From the NCBI GenBank assembly GCA_001692895.1, contig KV748197.1, positions 1,431,813-1,495,812 of the forward strand: a DNA stretch of 64,000 nucleotides, given 5' to 3'. The first letter of the stretch is position 1. The number at the start of each line of letters is the position of its first letter. The DNA is from Cenococcum geophilum 1.58. Lineage: Eukaryota; Ascomycota; Dothideomycetes; Gloniales; Gloniaceae. A program made the position numbers and the translations under genes. The notes under the pieces are model-generated. The model saw only the letters and a list, made by a program, of their open reading frames with translations, made no database searches and was not told the origin of the DNA. Positions 45,847 through 56,654 of this stretch are shown one piece after another.

Positions 45847-46250
45847 ATAATAATTCATTGCTTAACGTCCGATTCGGATCCCTATTAGGCCCACACGGAC
45901 TACTCCTTATTTACATATAGGGAGAAAACTCTATTTAAGAAAAATGAGAAAACCCCGTAATCCATCTCCCCGCCTTTTAGAACTCGCCTACTTAGCGCCT
46001 ATAAGTTGCCTATGGTGCTCTACTACCTTACTATTTAACCTCCTTGGGAACCACTACTGCCGTAACAAGCTTACGGACGCGCTAGTATTACAAACTATTA
46101 CTCTACTACTGTAGAGTTACTAGGGGGCACCTACTGCTCGCCCCCTTGCCTTCTATTACTATTTCCCTTGCAACCCGGAACTAATTTAGCATATTTTAAC
46201 TAATAAGCCACTAGGTAACTGCTTTAAGGCCTTTTTATATTAAGAGCAGT
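45847..46250 (-). other. LINE-2 3' untranslated end
   Basis: Shares GATCCCTATTAGGCCCACAC-like sequence and CCTTGGGAACCACT with the less mutated LINE-3 (61218-61470), which identifies both as the same family's 3' end. Confidence 0.75.
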
Positions 46251-49200
46251 GTATTATAGTTCTCTATACTAGCTGCTAAGAGCATTATTTCTCAATTAGT
46301 GCGTAAGGGGCATAGCAGTATTACGTGTTTTAGTGTCTATCTTAGCCAGCTATATTTATATCTTAGGCTACCTACTAAAACACCCACCCAGTAAAGCTAA
46401 TCTTTTAGTCCTATTATTCCTGTTCTTAAGAGTGTTACTATTATATTTTCTACCTTTATTAGGCCTTCTTAGAGCCCTTAGGTATTTACCCCCCATAGCG
46501 TTAACTATGCTATAGCTTAGGTTCGTCTTACCTAAGTTAGCCTCTGTACCTTTAACTCCTATTCGCCTCTCCAGCGTTGGTCCAACCAGTATTATATTGC
46601 GGTAGATGGTTTCCTAGCGTTCTTGCGTGTTCTACTTTAGCTCCTTTCTCTGTCTTACTATCTTTGCTAACCTCTTACGCGTCTCTCTTTCTCCTCTATA
46701 TAGGCCTAGGCCCTAAAGCGGCACTATTCTTCTTCTACTTTTTTTACCTATTTCTCTAATATCTCTTCCCTACTTTGGGGTTGTTAGTTTATTCTCCTAT
46801 GGGGCACCCTAGGGTCCCTCTATAGTTTACTTAGGCGTGTCTTAATGTACTTTATAACATTAGAGTTACATTTATTTTGCGTCCTTTATATTATAGTGGC
46901 TTTGATATATAACTATAGGGGGGGAATATTAGATTCCTTCTTAAGCAGTACTGTGGCCGTTTGCTTATACCCGCCTGTAATACTCTAGAGGTAGGCTATC
47001 TAGACCTTTTAAAGTGGTTTAAGGAGTGATTTAGGGGGGCCCTTCTTAGTTTCTCCAATGGCCCAAATACTAGATCTATATGTTATGGTTAGCCGGACGA
47101 CTGCTGTATATAGTAGGCGTGACCTTTAGAAGCATAGACCCTATATAGAATTAACAATCCTAGATAAAGCGATAAACTATACTTAGCCTTTACGGGCCGC
47201 TTGCGCCGTATATACGCTCCACCGGAGCTTGCTGTCTACCCATACTCCTAATACCCTTAGGCCCTAAACTGGTTAACCCCTAAAGCCTTANATNNNAATT
47301 ATATNCTANAGATCTNNANATTAGTTNCGTTTTCTTATAAAATNGATTAGCTNGTATTTCNNTNGTNANAATTNGACTCTATAACGTTTTGCCTATTCTA
47401 TATAAGTATTATAGGCTTTCTCTAGTATTCTGTAATTCTCTACGGCTATTAGCCTATATATAATTAGGTTTATATTATTAACAAAGCCTATCCCCTAGGT
47501 CGCCCCTTTCTTAAAGGAGTTAAGCAGGTTGCTTATAAAGAAAAGGAAGAGTATAGGCGAAAGGGGTAATCCTTATGGTATTCCTATTACAACTATAATA
47601 GGGGGGCTCTGGTATCTGCTAAAGACTAGTAATATTTCTTTCTAGCCTATAAATCCTTAGATAAATTATATAATCTATTCTAGAAAGCCCTTTACCCTAA
47701 GGATATATAGGAGACGCTTATAGGGTACATTATTATAGGCACCACTAATGTCTAGGCTAAGCATTAATACTACAAAGTCCTTTTACATCGCCTATACAGA
47801 TTTAATAGTAGTGGCGAGTAGTATAAGTGCTAATAGTGTTAAGCAGTTCTTTCTTACCCCTATTTAGCTTTATAGTAATAGGGCGTATTTCTCTACCGTA
47901 TCTGCTATGCGTTCCGCTATTACCCTTTCTAAAATCTTGCTAATGGTGTTTTCTAAGGCAATAGGGCGGTAGCTTCCTAGGATTAAGTAATCTACTTTGC
48001 CTTCTTTTTATAGGATAACCGTCGTTATAGATCTTCTAAGTTGCGGGTAATAGCCTATAGCAAAGCATGCTCTGGCTATATCTGCAAGCTAAGGTGCTAT
48101 AAATAGCCTATAGGTTTTTAGGGCCTTATTTAGAATCCTATCTAGTCCTAGTACTATATTATTTAAAAGGCGGCTAATAGTTCTAGCTATTTCCTCTGTT
48201 ATTATATCGCTGTTAACCCGTAGGCGAGTTACCAGTGTTTTACTTGTAATATTACTAAGGTCTACTAGAGCCAGTTAGGGGAAGAACCTTTCTATAAGGA
48301 TCTTTGCCTTCTTATTATTGTTATTTATAGCCTGTAATTCTCCTGCTCTTTATAGGGGTAGTAGGTATAAGTCTTCTACTAGGCGCCCTGCCTTTTTCTT
48401 TACCTATTTTGCTATAGCCTAAAGGCCCTTATTATAGGGGAGGCTTGGGTTAGAAGTATACTTGTTTATAAACCGTCTCCAGTTATTCCTTACTTCTTTT
48501 TTTAGGGTATTCTTTAGCTGGTTTCTTATATCTTTATATCGTCTCTCGTCTTTAGGGTTATGGCTGCTTATATATTTCCTTCTTACTTATTGTTAGCTGG
48601 TAACTAGAACTGCGCATTATATAAACTATACGTATCGCGTATAGGGGCCCGGTTTTAAGATTGGGTAGTACTCTTCTAGCCTATTTTTAATCGCTACCTA
48701 GATCCTTTCTAGTCTTTAGTTGATTTCCTTAGGGGTGGCCAATAAGCCTCGCTTGTTTGGTATTAGGTGGATTTCTTCTAGGTTTTAGAGTTATTATTTA
48801 ACTGCATTAAGGAAACTGTCTATCTTAAGCTTCCTTATTACGTATCTTTTTCTATTTAGTTGCGCTTTAGTATCTAAGTCTAGCTATATCTAGATAGGGA
48901 TATAGTCTAGGGTAAGTGCCTATTCTTCTTCGGGGTTGCACCTTTTAAGTCTCTAGTATAGGCCTTCGTCCATAAATATAAGGTCAATTATACTTCTAGT
49001 AGTACCTTATTGCCATATAATTGCTCCTAGGGGGGTAGCTAGCTTAAGGCCCCAGATATCCATAGCTCTTAGTAGGCACTCTAACTGTTAATCTACAGTA
49101 ACATAGATACCCCCCTACTACAGGTGGTAGAGGTTTATATCTCCTAGTAGGATAGACTCTATACCTTCGGTTTCCAGTAAGCTTATTACCAATATAATAT

Positions 49201-49680
49201 TCTCTATTTATGGGACCCCTTTAACCCTAGGGTTATATATATTAATAATTTGTACTAGTCCCCTATATATTTAGATTGTTATAACTGCAATATCTAGGTT
49301 AACTGCCTACCATAACTATAAGAATAGGCTAATAGCCTTACTAATTATAAAGCACACGCGTGTAGCTGCTTTTAGTTTATATAGGAGCTAGAATCCTCGG
49401 GGGCAGTATATCAATTATATAAAGGTATTATAATACGGTTCTTATATAGTAAGGATATAGTATTTCTCTAGGTCTAGACTGTCTAGTAGGGGCCTTACAA
49501 GGCAGTGGTTTATGTTACCGCAGTTATACTATATAATGGATAGGTAGCGGACCCCCGGCGAGGGTCCTTCAACTCTCCTTTGTTTCTCGCTTCTTCTATT
49601 TCTACTTTCTCTAGGATATTCGGAGCTTCTATCTCTTATATCTACACCCTAGTTACTACTTATTTTATATAGAGCTTTCC
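46251..49680 (-). pseudogene. LINE-2 ORF2: endonuclease and reverse transcriptase, inactive
   Basis: Minus strand. Endonuclease: LVQIINIYNPRVKGVP near 49210-49260, SILLGDINLYHL near 49135-49170, TTRSIIDLIFMDEGLY near 48965-49010. RT: YYPQLRRSITAVIL-KEGK near 47995-48055, YLILGSYRPIALENTISKIL near 47930-47990, LDISGAYNNV near 47735-47765 (first Asp kept). GIPQGLPLSPILFLF lies near 47545-47585. The FVDD box reads FVNN at 47474-47485. Thumb region 46920-47250 and a terminal TLKHVILLCPLR near 46275-46315 complete it. The enzyme nicks DNA and primes reverse transcription at the nick. Confidence 0.88.
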
Positions 49681-51390
49681 ATTCCCGTGTCTTATATTCC
49701 TATTAGCGCTTCTATATCTAAATCTATTATTATTACCGGTTCTTCCCCTATTCTTACTAGTTGGCTATATACCCTTTATAGGTTGGCTGCGAATATTATA
49801 TTTACCGCATTAAGTCTAATTCTTAATTGTCCTAGTCTTAAGCCTACTGTCGCTGTCCATAGGGGTCTTCCTACAGGGCGTCCTCTCCCTTATGTCCCCT
49901 ATAACCCTTATGTCCCTAATCGGTCTAGTAATGTCGCACGGCGTCGCTTCTAGCCTATTAAGGCTTAGGATGGCTGGCCTAGCCCTCTAGTATTAAAGGT
50001 AGGAAACGCTAAAAAGGCGCCTACGTCCCCCTAGCTTATTGCCTATTATTTTTATTTATATAACCTAGCGTACAGTTATTCCCGCAGCTATTAAGCCCTT
50101 GCCTTCCGTCTCCTATATTTAATGCAGTCTTCTCTCTCCTACGCCTTATGTATGCTTTAGTGGCAGTTCGCGCATTTTATTTAGTCTTAATTTAAGCAAT
50201 ATCTCGTATTATAGGGGCCTGCACAGTGGCCGCAGCATACCTGTGCTGCGCATATAGATTAAGTGTGTCCCCATTATACATAGCAATAGCATTATTCTAG
50301 GCGTAGTCTGTAGTTATAGAGCCTTATATTATATATAAGGCCATTTATAATTATTCCTTTTTAGATAAGGAGTTTTTACATTCCTAGTATATGTGTACTA
50401 ATAATAAGGAAGCTATACGTTTGTCTAGCATCTCCCTAGCAAGTCTCCAGCGACCCTTATATCCTTTTATTATTCTCATTATATACTTAGTTTACATTTT
50501 CCTATTAAAGCTATTAGATTTAGGTGATTTTAAGTCTTAGTATAAGGCGTTCCATTTATCTTACTATCTCCTATATAATTACTATATTATCCGCCTAGCG
50601 TCCCTTTTCTACCCTAAGGCTTATAGGAACCGCTAGGACTTTAACTAAGTAATCCTTACGGAATACTTTTATATTAATATATTCTCCTAGCCTATCCCCT
50701 ACCCTTACGGCTTATTCCTTTACCTATTAGTCCTTTAGGGTAACTCTAATATCTCCGCTCTTAAGGTATTGGACTATAACAGCGTTATAGACCTCTTTAC
50801 GTATCTCTATAAAGACTTCTATTTCTAATTATCCCCTAAGCCCCTCTACTTATTCTATATTTAGTTATATTATAATTATATACCCGGTTATTAACTTAAG
50901 GGGAGTAGGTTCCCTATGCTGTAAAAGCGTAGCTATGGCGGCCTAAGTACGGTTCGCTAGTAAGGGGGGGTTATACTTATTTTTAATTTTATTTAGCCGT
51001 TAGAGGATTTAATTAAGGGTTTGCTAAAGGGGCGCCTAAGGTTTACTAGACTGGCGGAGCTATTCTACTAGCTATATTAGTTTGTTATAGCTAACGGTTA
51101 CTTCCCCGCAATTTTGGATACTAGATACGTCTAATAGGCTTTATATTTTATCAGATGCCTTCTTAATAGAGGTATTTCCGCTTTATGGTGTGGTATTCGC
51201 CTGTTTTTATTATGGAGGGCTATTGCTAGGCGTAGTTCTAGCGGTCGCGCGCGAGTGCGAGCCACCGTCGTTCGACGTGTGCCTCCCCTGCGATGCATGC
51301 ATCTTAGGGGGATTCTCTGGGTGTTTTTCAGGGTTCTTTTGGTTGGTTTTGGTCTCTTTGGGCCGGGTGCAGTAAGAGCTCCTTTTTTTT
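49681..51390 (-). pseudogene. LINE-2 ORF1 (gag-like, zinc knuckles)
   Basis: The minus strand near 50160-50300 has three knuckles. The first reads CYCYV-WGHT-SIC, which by spacing was CX2CX4HX4C before R to C and C to Y changes. The second is CGHCAGPYNTRYC and the third starts KCANC. The N-terminal part (about 51190-51375) is Ser/Thr/Lys-rich and hardly mutated. ORF1 would bind the element RNA. Confidence 0.8.
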
Positions 51391-51395
51391 TTATC

Positions 51396-52830
51396 TTAGA
51401 AAAAGTCTATAAAACACTAGAAAGCTTTTAGGTATAGAGAATTCTAGAAGTATAACTAGAAGATTTATAAATAGATATATACGAGAACTAAGAAGTAAAG
51501 TATATCCTAAAGAGCATAGCAAAGCATTTCGTGGAAGACTTCTATAAGGAAATAACTTAAGGACATAACAGAGTAACAGGCTTAGTGTTAAGACTTTAAG
51601 AGGAGTATATTATTAACGGAATCTAAAATATTATAAAAAAAGTAATAAAAGAGTATCTAGATTATTAAAAAAAAATAAACTAATAAGGTATAAGCCATAT
51701 AGAGGGCTATAACCTATTAAAATACCAGAGAGACTATGGGAGGTTATATTATAGGACTTTATTATTAAGTTACTAAAGTTAAGAGATCCTATTACCAGAT
51801 AAGATTACAATATAATCTTAATAATAGTAGATAAGTTAACTAAGTAGGGCTACTTTATAGCATACACAGAAGAAATCTCAGCGGAAGATATTACTAGAAT
51901 CTATATTAAAGAAGTGTTTATAAGATACAGAGTATTAAGCAAGATTATATCGGATAGGGATTTAAGATTTATAGCAGCATTCTAGGAGGTATTCTTAGCG
52001 GAGTAAGGAGTTAGAGCAGTAACTTCTACCGCGTATTACCTATAGACAAACAGTTAAACAGAAAGATTAAATTAGACGCTAGAACAGTATCTAAAACATT
52101 ATATTAATCACGCATAGAATAATTAGGTATTATTATTACCAGTTATATAGTTTATATATAATATAACACCATAGGAAGGAATAGGAATATTACTATTTAA
52201 GGCAAATTATAGATATAAGCTAAGAATATTGTTATTACTATAATAAGCAAAGAAAACAAGTAGCACAGCTAAAGAAAGAATAAAGATATTAATAAATCTT
52301 TATATAGACCTTATAGAATTAGTAAAGAAAGTATAAGAGAGAATAAAAAAGTACTATAATACTAAGAGATCTAAGGGACTAGATCTTAAGGAGGGAGATA
52401 AAGTATAGCTACTATATAAAATTTTTAAGAGTTAACAACTAAGTAAGAAGTTAGACTATATTAGACTAGGACCTTTTAAAATTATATAAAGGATTTCACT
52501 AGTTACATTTAAGTTAAACCTACTAGCTAAGATAAAGATCTACCCTATATAGTATATTGCGATGCTAGAACTAGTATATAGGAATATTAAGCCACTAGTT
52601 TATAAGGTGGACACATATAAAGGATAAGGAAAAGATAAATAGTAAGTTATAAAGATTATTAGTTATAAGGATATTAACGACAAAATATAGCATAAGGTTA
52701 AGTAGATAGGCTATACTAAGACTACCTAGGAGCTACTAGAAAATCTAAAAAACGCTATAAGAAAGGTATAGGAGTATTAGAAGAGATTAGGTTAAGCAGT
52801 ATTAATAAAAAAGGATCGCCGAAAAATAAA
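51396..52830 (+). pseudogene. Gypsy-2 integrase and chromodomain, continued
   Basis: Resumes after the LINE and aligns with Gypsy-1 17530-18950: GLVLRL-EEYIINGI, KPYRGL-PIKIPERLWEVI and DPITR-DYNIILIIVDKLTK. The chromodomain-like stretch is near 52680-52760. Broken by stops. Confidence 0.82.
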
Positions 52831-53750
52831 TCACCTAAGGGGAACCTAAGAAGAGCAGTTACTAAACTACTTATATCTGTTTCCTTCTCGGCTAAAAGAG
52901 AATCCGTTCTTTTATCGCTAAGTTCCTATAAACTCTATTCTATAAGTTTCTACTTCTTAAAACGGATCTTCTTACAAACTTTCTTAAGACGGAGTAACTA
53001 AGTAAACGCTATAATATGGGCTTTAAGAGCCTTCTGTTCCATATTATAAGAATATTTTAACTTAATAAGGGCTTAAGACAGCTCGCTATTAAGATAAGTA
53101 GCAGCAGATTAAATATAAAACCCTAAGACAAATTAATTAAGGAACTAGACAACTATTAAAAGTAATAGGTTATGTATATTTAGTATTAGAAACGGAGCAA
53201 ACGTTATAGTGTGGTGGGGTAAAATGGGCCACTACTTAGTGCCTTAGCATTTTCCTGTATATATCGAGCCTTCGGCTTCTCTCCTTCTCTCTACCACGAC
53301 CTACCGGAATACATTCTTTCCTTTCTTCTTACTGACTGCTTTCCTACTGATTGATCACGACTGACGACTGACCGACTAACCGACCGACAGACAGACAGAC
53401 AGCATTGTGACTTCCTATCTAAGAGTGACCGCGTACACCACCACAATAGGATAAACGAATATTCGCTTTCGTGCACTTTAAATAAGAGGATGGTTATTGC
53501 GAAGATGGACTTACTAATATAATATAGACTAACCCCTCTTTCGAACAACGAGAATATGAAGATAGCATAATCTTACTAAGAGATAATATCACAGCAATGG
53601 TACGAGCACGACGTTACGCTTATAAGGAAGAACTTTAGGTATAATAAGTAACAATATTAACTAAATTAATTAGACGGATATTATACCTCTAGTAAACGAC
53701 TTAGAGATATTTAGGATCTTTAAGGATAAAGATAAAAAGGAGGGAGATAG
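52831..53750 (+). other. Gypsy-2 3' region with a small insert
   Basis: Corresponds to Gypsy-1 18931-19660, apart from the 236-bp unmutated insert at 53210-53445. Confidence 0.7.
53210..53445. mobile_element. Solo-LTR-like insert, not RIP-mutated
   Basis: 236 bp, starts TGTGGTGG and ends CCACCACA (8-bp inverted termini, TG...CA), flanked by ATAG on both sides (53206-53209 and 53446-53449). The same place in Gypsy-1 (about 19345-19360) lacks it and reads straight through, which proves an insertion. Contains GTATATATCGAG and a CAGACAGACAGACAG microsatellite. Orientation and parent family are unknown. A short inverted-repeat transposon is the alternative. Confidence 0.75.
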
Positions 53751-54170
53751 TGTTACGGACGCTTTAAGTATAATATTATAACTACTTAGAGAAGAGTTAA
53801 AAGAAGCTAGTTAGTTAATTTAGGTATAGGCTAGGATAAAACCGGTAGAGCTATATAATAAGGAATAGTAACTAAAGTTATATAACGTTATACGCAGTAT
53901 ATGCAGAGTATAAAGGGAATGTATGTATAATATATATAATACGTACCTTACGTATAAAGGGGATTTCTTAGGAGTATAGTTATGTATTTAAAGGACTACA
54001 GTTCCTACCTAGATAGTTTCCTTCTTTGTAGTAAATCTTAGAATATAATTAGAGTTAATTTATTAGGCAACTACTCCACTAGTTATTATTACGTTGTTAA
54101 CTTCTTATTTACCTATATACCTAGCCTATTAATAAGTCCACCGTAGTTCCTGCTACAAGGCTTTATTATA
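53751..54170 (+). repeat. Gypsy-2 3' LTR
   Basis: 420 bp, TGTTACGG...ATTATA, followed by AGGAG. Confidence 0.93.
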
Positions 54171-56058
54171 AGGAGAAAAGGTTTAAAGGAGAACTATATA
54201 ATATACTCGGAATAAAACTATAGGTCTTTTATAACTACTATAGTAAGGTTAGAATCTAATACTACTAGTTTTATTATGCTTTTTTAGTTATATTAAAGGG
54301 ACGGGTGGCGATATTTTATTATAACTATATAGCGGGTAGAAACTATAGCTTTAATATAATACTTTAGCTTACTAAAGCCTACTTTAAGACTAATAAGAAC
54401 TGCTAGCTTTATATATCCGAATAGCAAAAGACTATATTCTAAAGAGTTATCGCTTCTAACTTAATAAAGACTTATTTAGAGTGCCTTTAACTACTCTTTA
54501 ATAAACTTNAGAAAATCTAACGTGGCCTTACTAAAACTTACTAAAATAAGAATAGTTTAAGGGACTAGGTTATTTTAGCCTGCTATAGCATTCTTAAGTA
54601 TAATTTAGCGCTATATAAACCTATAGATACGTTTAAAGGAGTATATGCCGAGCTATGCTCTGCTATAGGTACTATAATATAAATATAAGAATTTTAATAG
54701 TTCTATACCGAAAACTTTACCTAACTAAGTATTTCTAACTAATATAATTATAACTGGACTAACCGAATATATAGTGGCCGTAGTAGGGAATATAGTAAAG
54801 GGTATAATTAACGTTAACTATAAGGCAATTATAGAGGTCCTTATAGAGGTTTATTTTAAAGTAATCGCTAAAAGAAGTACTATATTTATAAAAAACTAAA
54901 TTACTAGTTAACTCGGCATTTTCTTAATAAACAAAAGGAGGTATATAATAAGTTTCGCCAAAGTATAAGAAACGTTGGAAATTATAAGGTTACTGTAGCC
55001 TACTTTTAAAGCTTCTTAGTTTAATATAAAGGCGTAAAAGATCTTAAGGGTGAGGTTAATAAGGCTAAATAGCTCCTTATAGATATAGAAATTAAGGACT
55101 ACTTACCTAACCAATACTTTACTAAGTATGGTGAGGTAGATAGTATATAAACTGTTACTATTCTTAATAACTAATCTACGCTCTACTCTATTATAAAGTT
55201 AGATATCTTTAATAAGCTAAGGGAGAGTTTTATATTCTCCTTTAATAACAAATACTTAGTGAACGTCTTCTATAGTATTATACTAAACACTAGAGCCGCA
55301 GGAGTATCTATAGTAGGAGAACCTTAAGTTTAAGCCCTTTACCAGCTTGATAGCTCTATTTAGATTAACTATTTAATGGCAGGCTAATATATAATTTATT
55401 TTAGTAAGGGTACTATAATCTCTTTTGGCATAATTAGGGTTTAAACCCCCTTAGGGTATATTACTTTTTATATTATTCCCACAAACACCCCATTTCTATT
55501 TTATATTAAAGATATAAATAAATTAGGCGTTAAGCTTAATAACCTTAAAAATATACTTTTTTAAGGAGATAATTGGGTGCCTATTATACGCAAATAAGGT
55601 TATCCCTGGTTACTCCTTTATTAACTAGAAAGGAGTATTACTTAAAGCCACTTAACTAAGTTAGAGTTACGCCAACTATACTATTATTTTGGCTACCTAT
55701 CTGTTTATTAATTGCTTAGGGTTCTTTACTAAGTAGGCTATAAAGTTAAGGTTAAGGCAATTAAGCATTTTATAAAATACTACTATTACTACTAAATAAA
55801 CTAGAAGTCCCCTAGCTGATTTAAGTTTACCCTTAAAGATAATTATAACGTTAACTTCTATATTATTGTTAATATTATATATCTTAGCGGCAAGCTAGTA
55901 CTCTAAGTTATTAATTTCTTAACTTTCTTTTAAGCCATATAATTTTTTAAAGGATATATTAGCTAGGAACGTATAGGATACCCTTTAATTATACTAGATT
56001 AATGTCTACCTAGGACCCCTTAACTAAATTGTCTATAATATAGAAAAGAACTTCTTAT
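54171..56058 (+). pseudogene. Copia-3a gag-protease-integrase, continued
   Basis: Long Gln-for-stop frame with GELYN, NYSFNIILQLTKAYFKTN, a Tyr-substituted knuckle near 54885-54930 (YYIYKKLNY) and YITFYIIPTNTPFLFYIKDI near 55460-55520. GAG-pre-integrase LRQLYYYFGYLSVYQLLRVL is near 55670-55730. Cut inside integrase (LNCL-YRKEL) at 56058 by Copia-3b. One N at 54509. Confidence 0.78.
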
Positions 56059-56273
56059 TGTTAGGAATAAAGGCAAATGGTTACTATATAAGGTATATTG
56101 CCGTTATATATAGCAAGTTGCCGTTATATACGGCAAGTTGCCATCACGTGCCGCCGCGGCACTAGCGTAGTAAGGAACCTTAAGTTCCTCACCCCTTTCT
56201 TTAACAAGAATAGAACAATTATTATACTATCTATAAACCGTAGCTACGTAATATCCCCCTTATATAACCAACA
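56059..56273 (+). repeat. Copia-3b 5' LTR
   Basis: 215 bp, TGTTAGGAATAAAGG...ACCAACA. Has repeated GCAAGTTGCC units, themselves near-palindromic (GGCAA-G-TTGCC). Confidence 0.94.
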
Positions 56274-56654
56274 CTAATTAGTGGTTAACTTTACTGTTAT
56301 ACTATAGAGCAGCTAAGTATTCCACCAAGAAGAGACGAGCCACTGTACTAGTGCTACTCGTACTAAAGGAAGCTGTCTTTTAAGGTTAGAACTAGTCCTA
56401 AACCTTAAATAGAACTCTTCCACGAATCTAAGGATTTAAAGGCTAGAACTAGTCCTAAGCCTTTTAAGATTACGGATTCTTACGTCTATTACGTAGAATA
56501 ATACGCTTTATAAGTCTTTATAATTTAAGGCTAGAACTAGTCCTAAGCCCTATAATCGCAAATATATATTACAAACGCGTATTAAATAACAAATATATAT
56601 TATAAACGCGTACTAAATAATAATCCCTACGCTAATAACACTTCCCTCCCTTTA

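Larger units (their letters stand above)
45847..51395 (-). mobile_element. Full-length Tad-like LINE (LINE-2)
   Basis: Minus-strand non-LTR element, 5549 bp, flanked by a 14-bp target duplication TTAGAAAAAGTCTA (45833-45846 and 51396-51409). ORF1 has three zinc knuckles, and ORF2 has endonuclease, RT and a C-terminal cysteine motif. The 3' tail (left end) is a short ATT-type repeat. The integrase frame of Gypsy-2 resumes across it, so insertion was clean. Dense Ns at 47292-47375. Confidence 0.95.
40525..54170 (+). mobile_element. Full-length Ty3/gypsy element (Gypsy-2) with two nested insertions
   Basis: 420-bp LTRs and a perfect target duplication AGGAG (40520-40524 and 54171-54175). Same family and order as Gypsy-1. 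Own length about 7.8 kb after removing a LINE (45847-51395) and a 236-bp insert (53210-53445). Confidence 0.95.

Noticed and set aside
46333-46759. Hydrophobic plus-strand frames
   Set aside because: Antisense to the 3' part of LINE-2 ORF2.
51190-51375. Cys-rich plus-strand frame, also at 681-863
   Set aside because: It is antisense to the LINE ORF1 start, and its conservation follows from the LINE copy on the other strand.
53291-53548. 85-codon minus-strand frame
   Set aside because: It straddles the edge of the solo-LTR-like insert and Gypsy-2 sequence, and includes a CAGA microsatellite.
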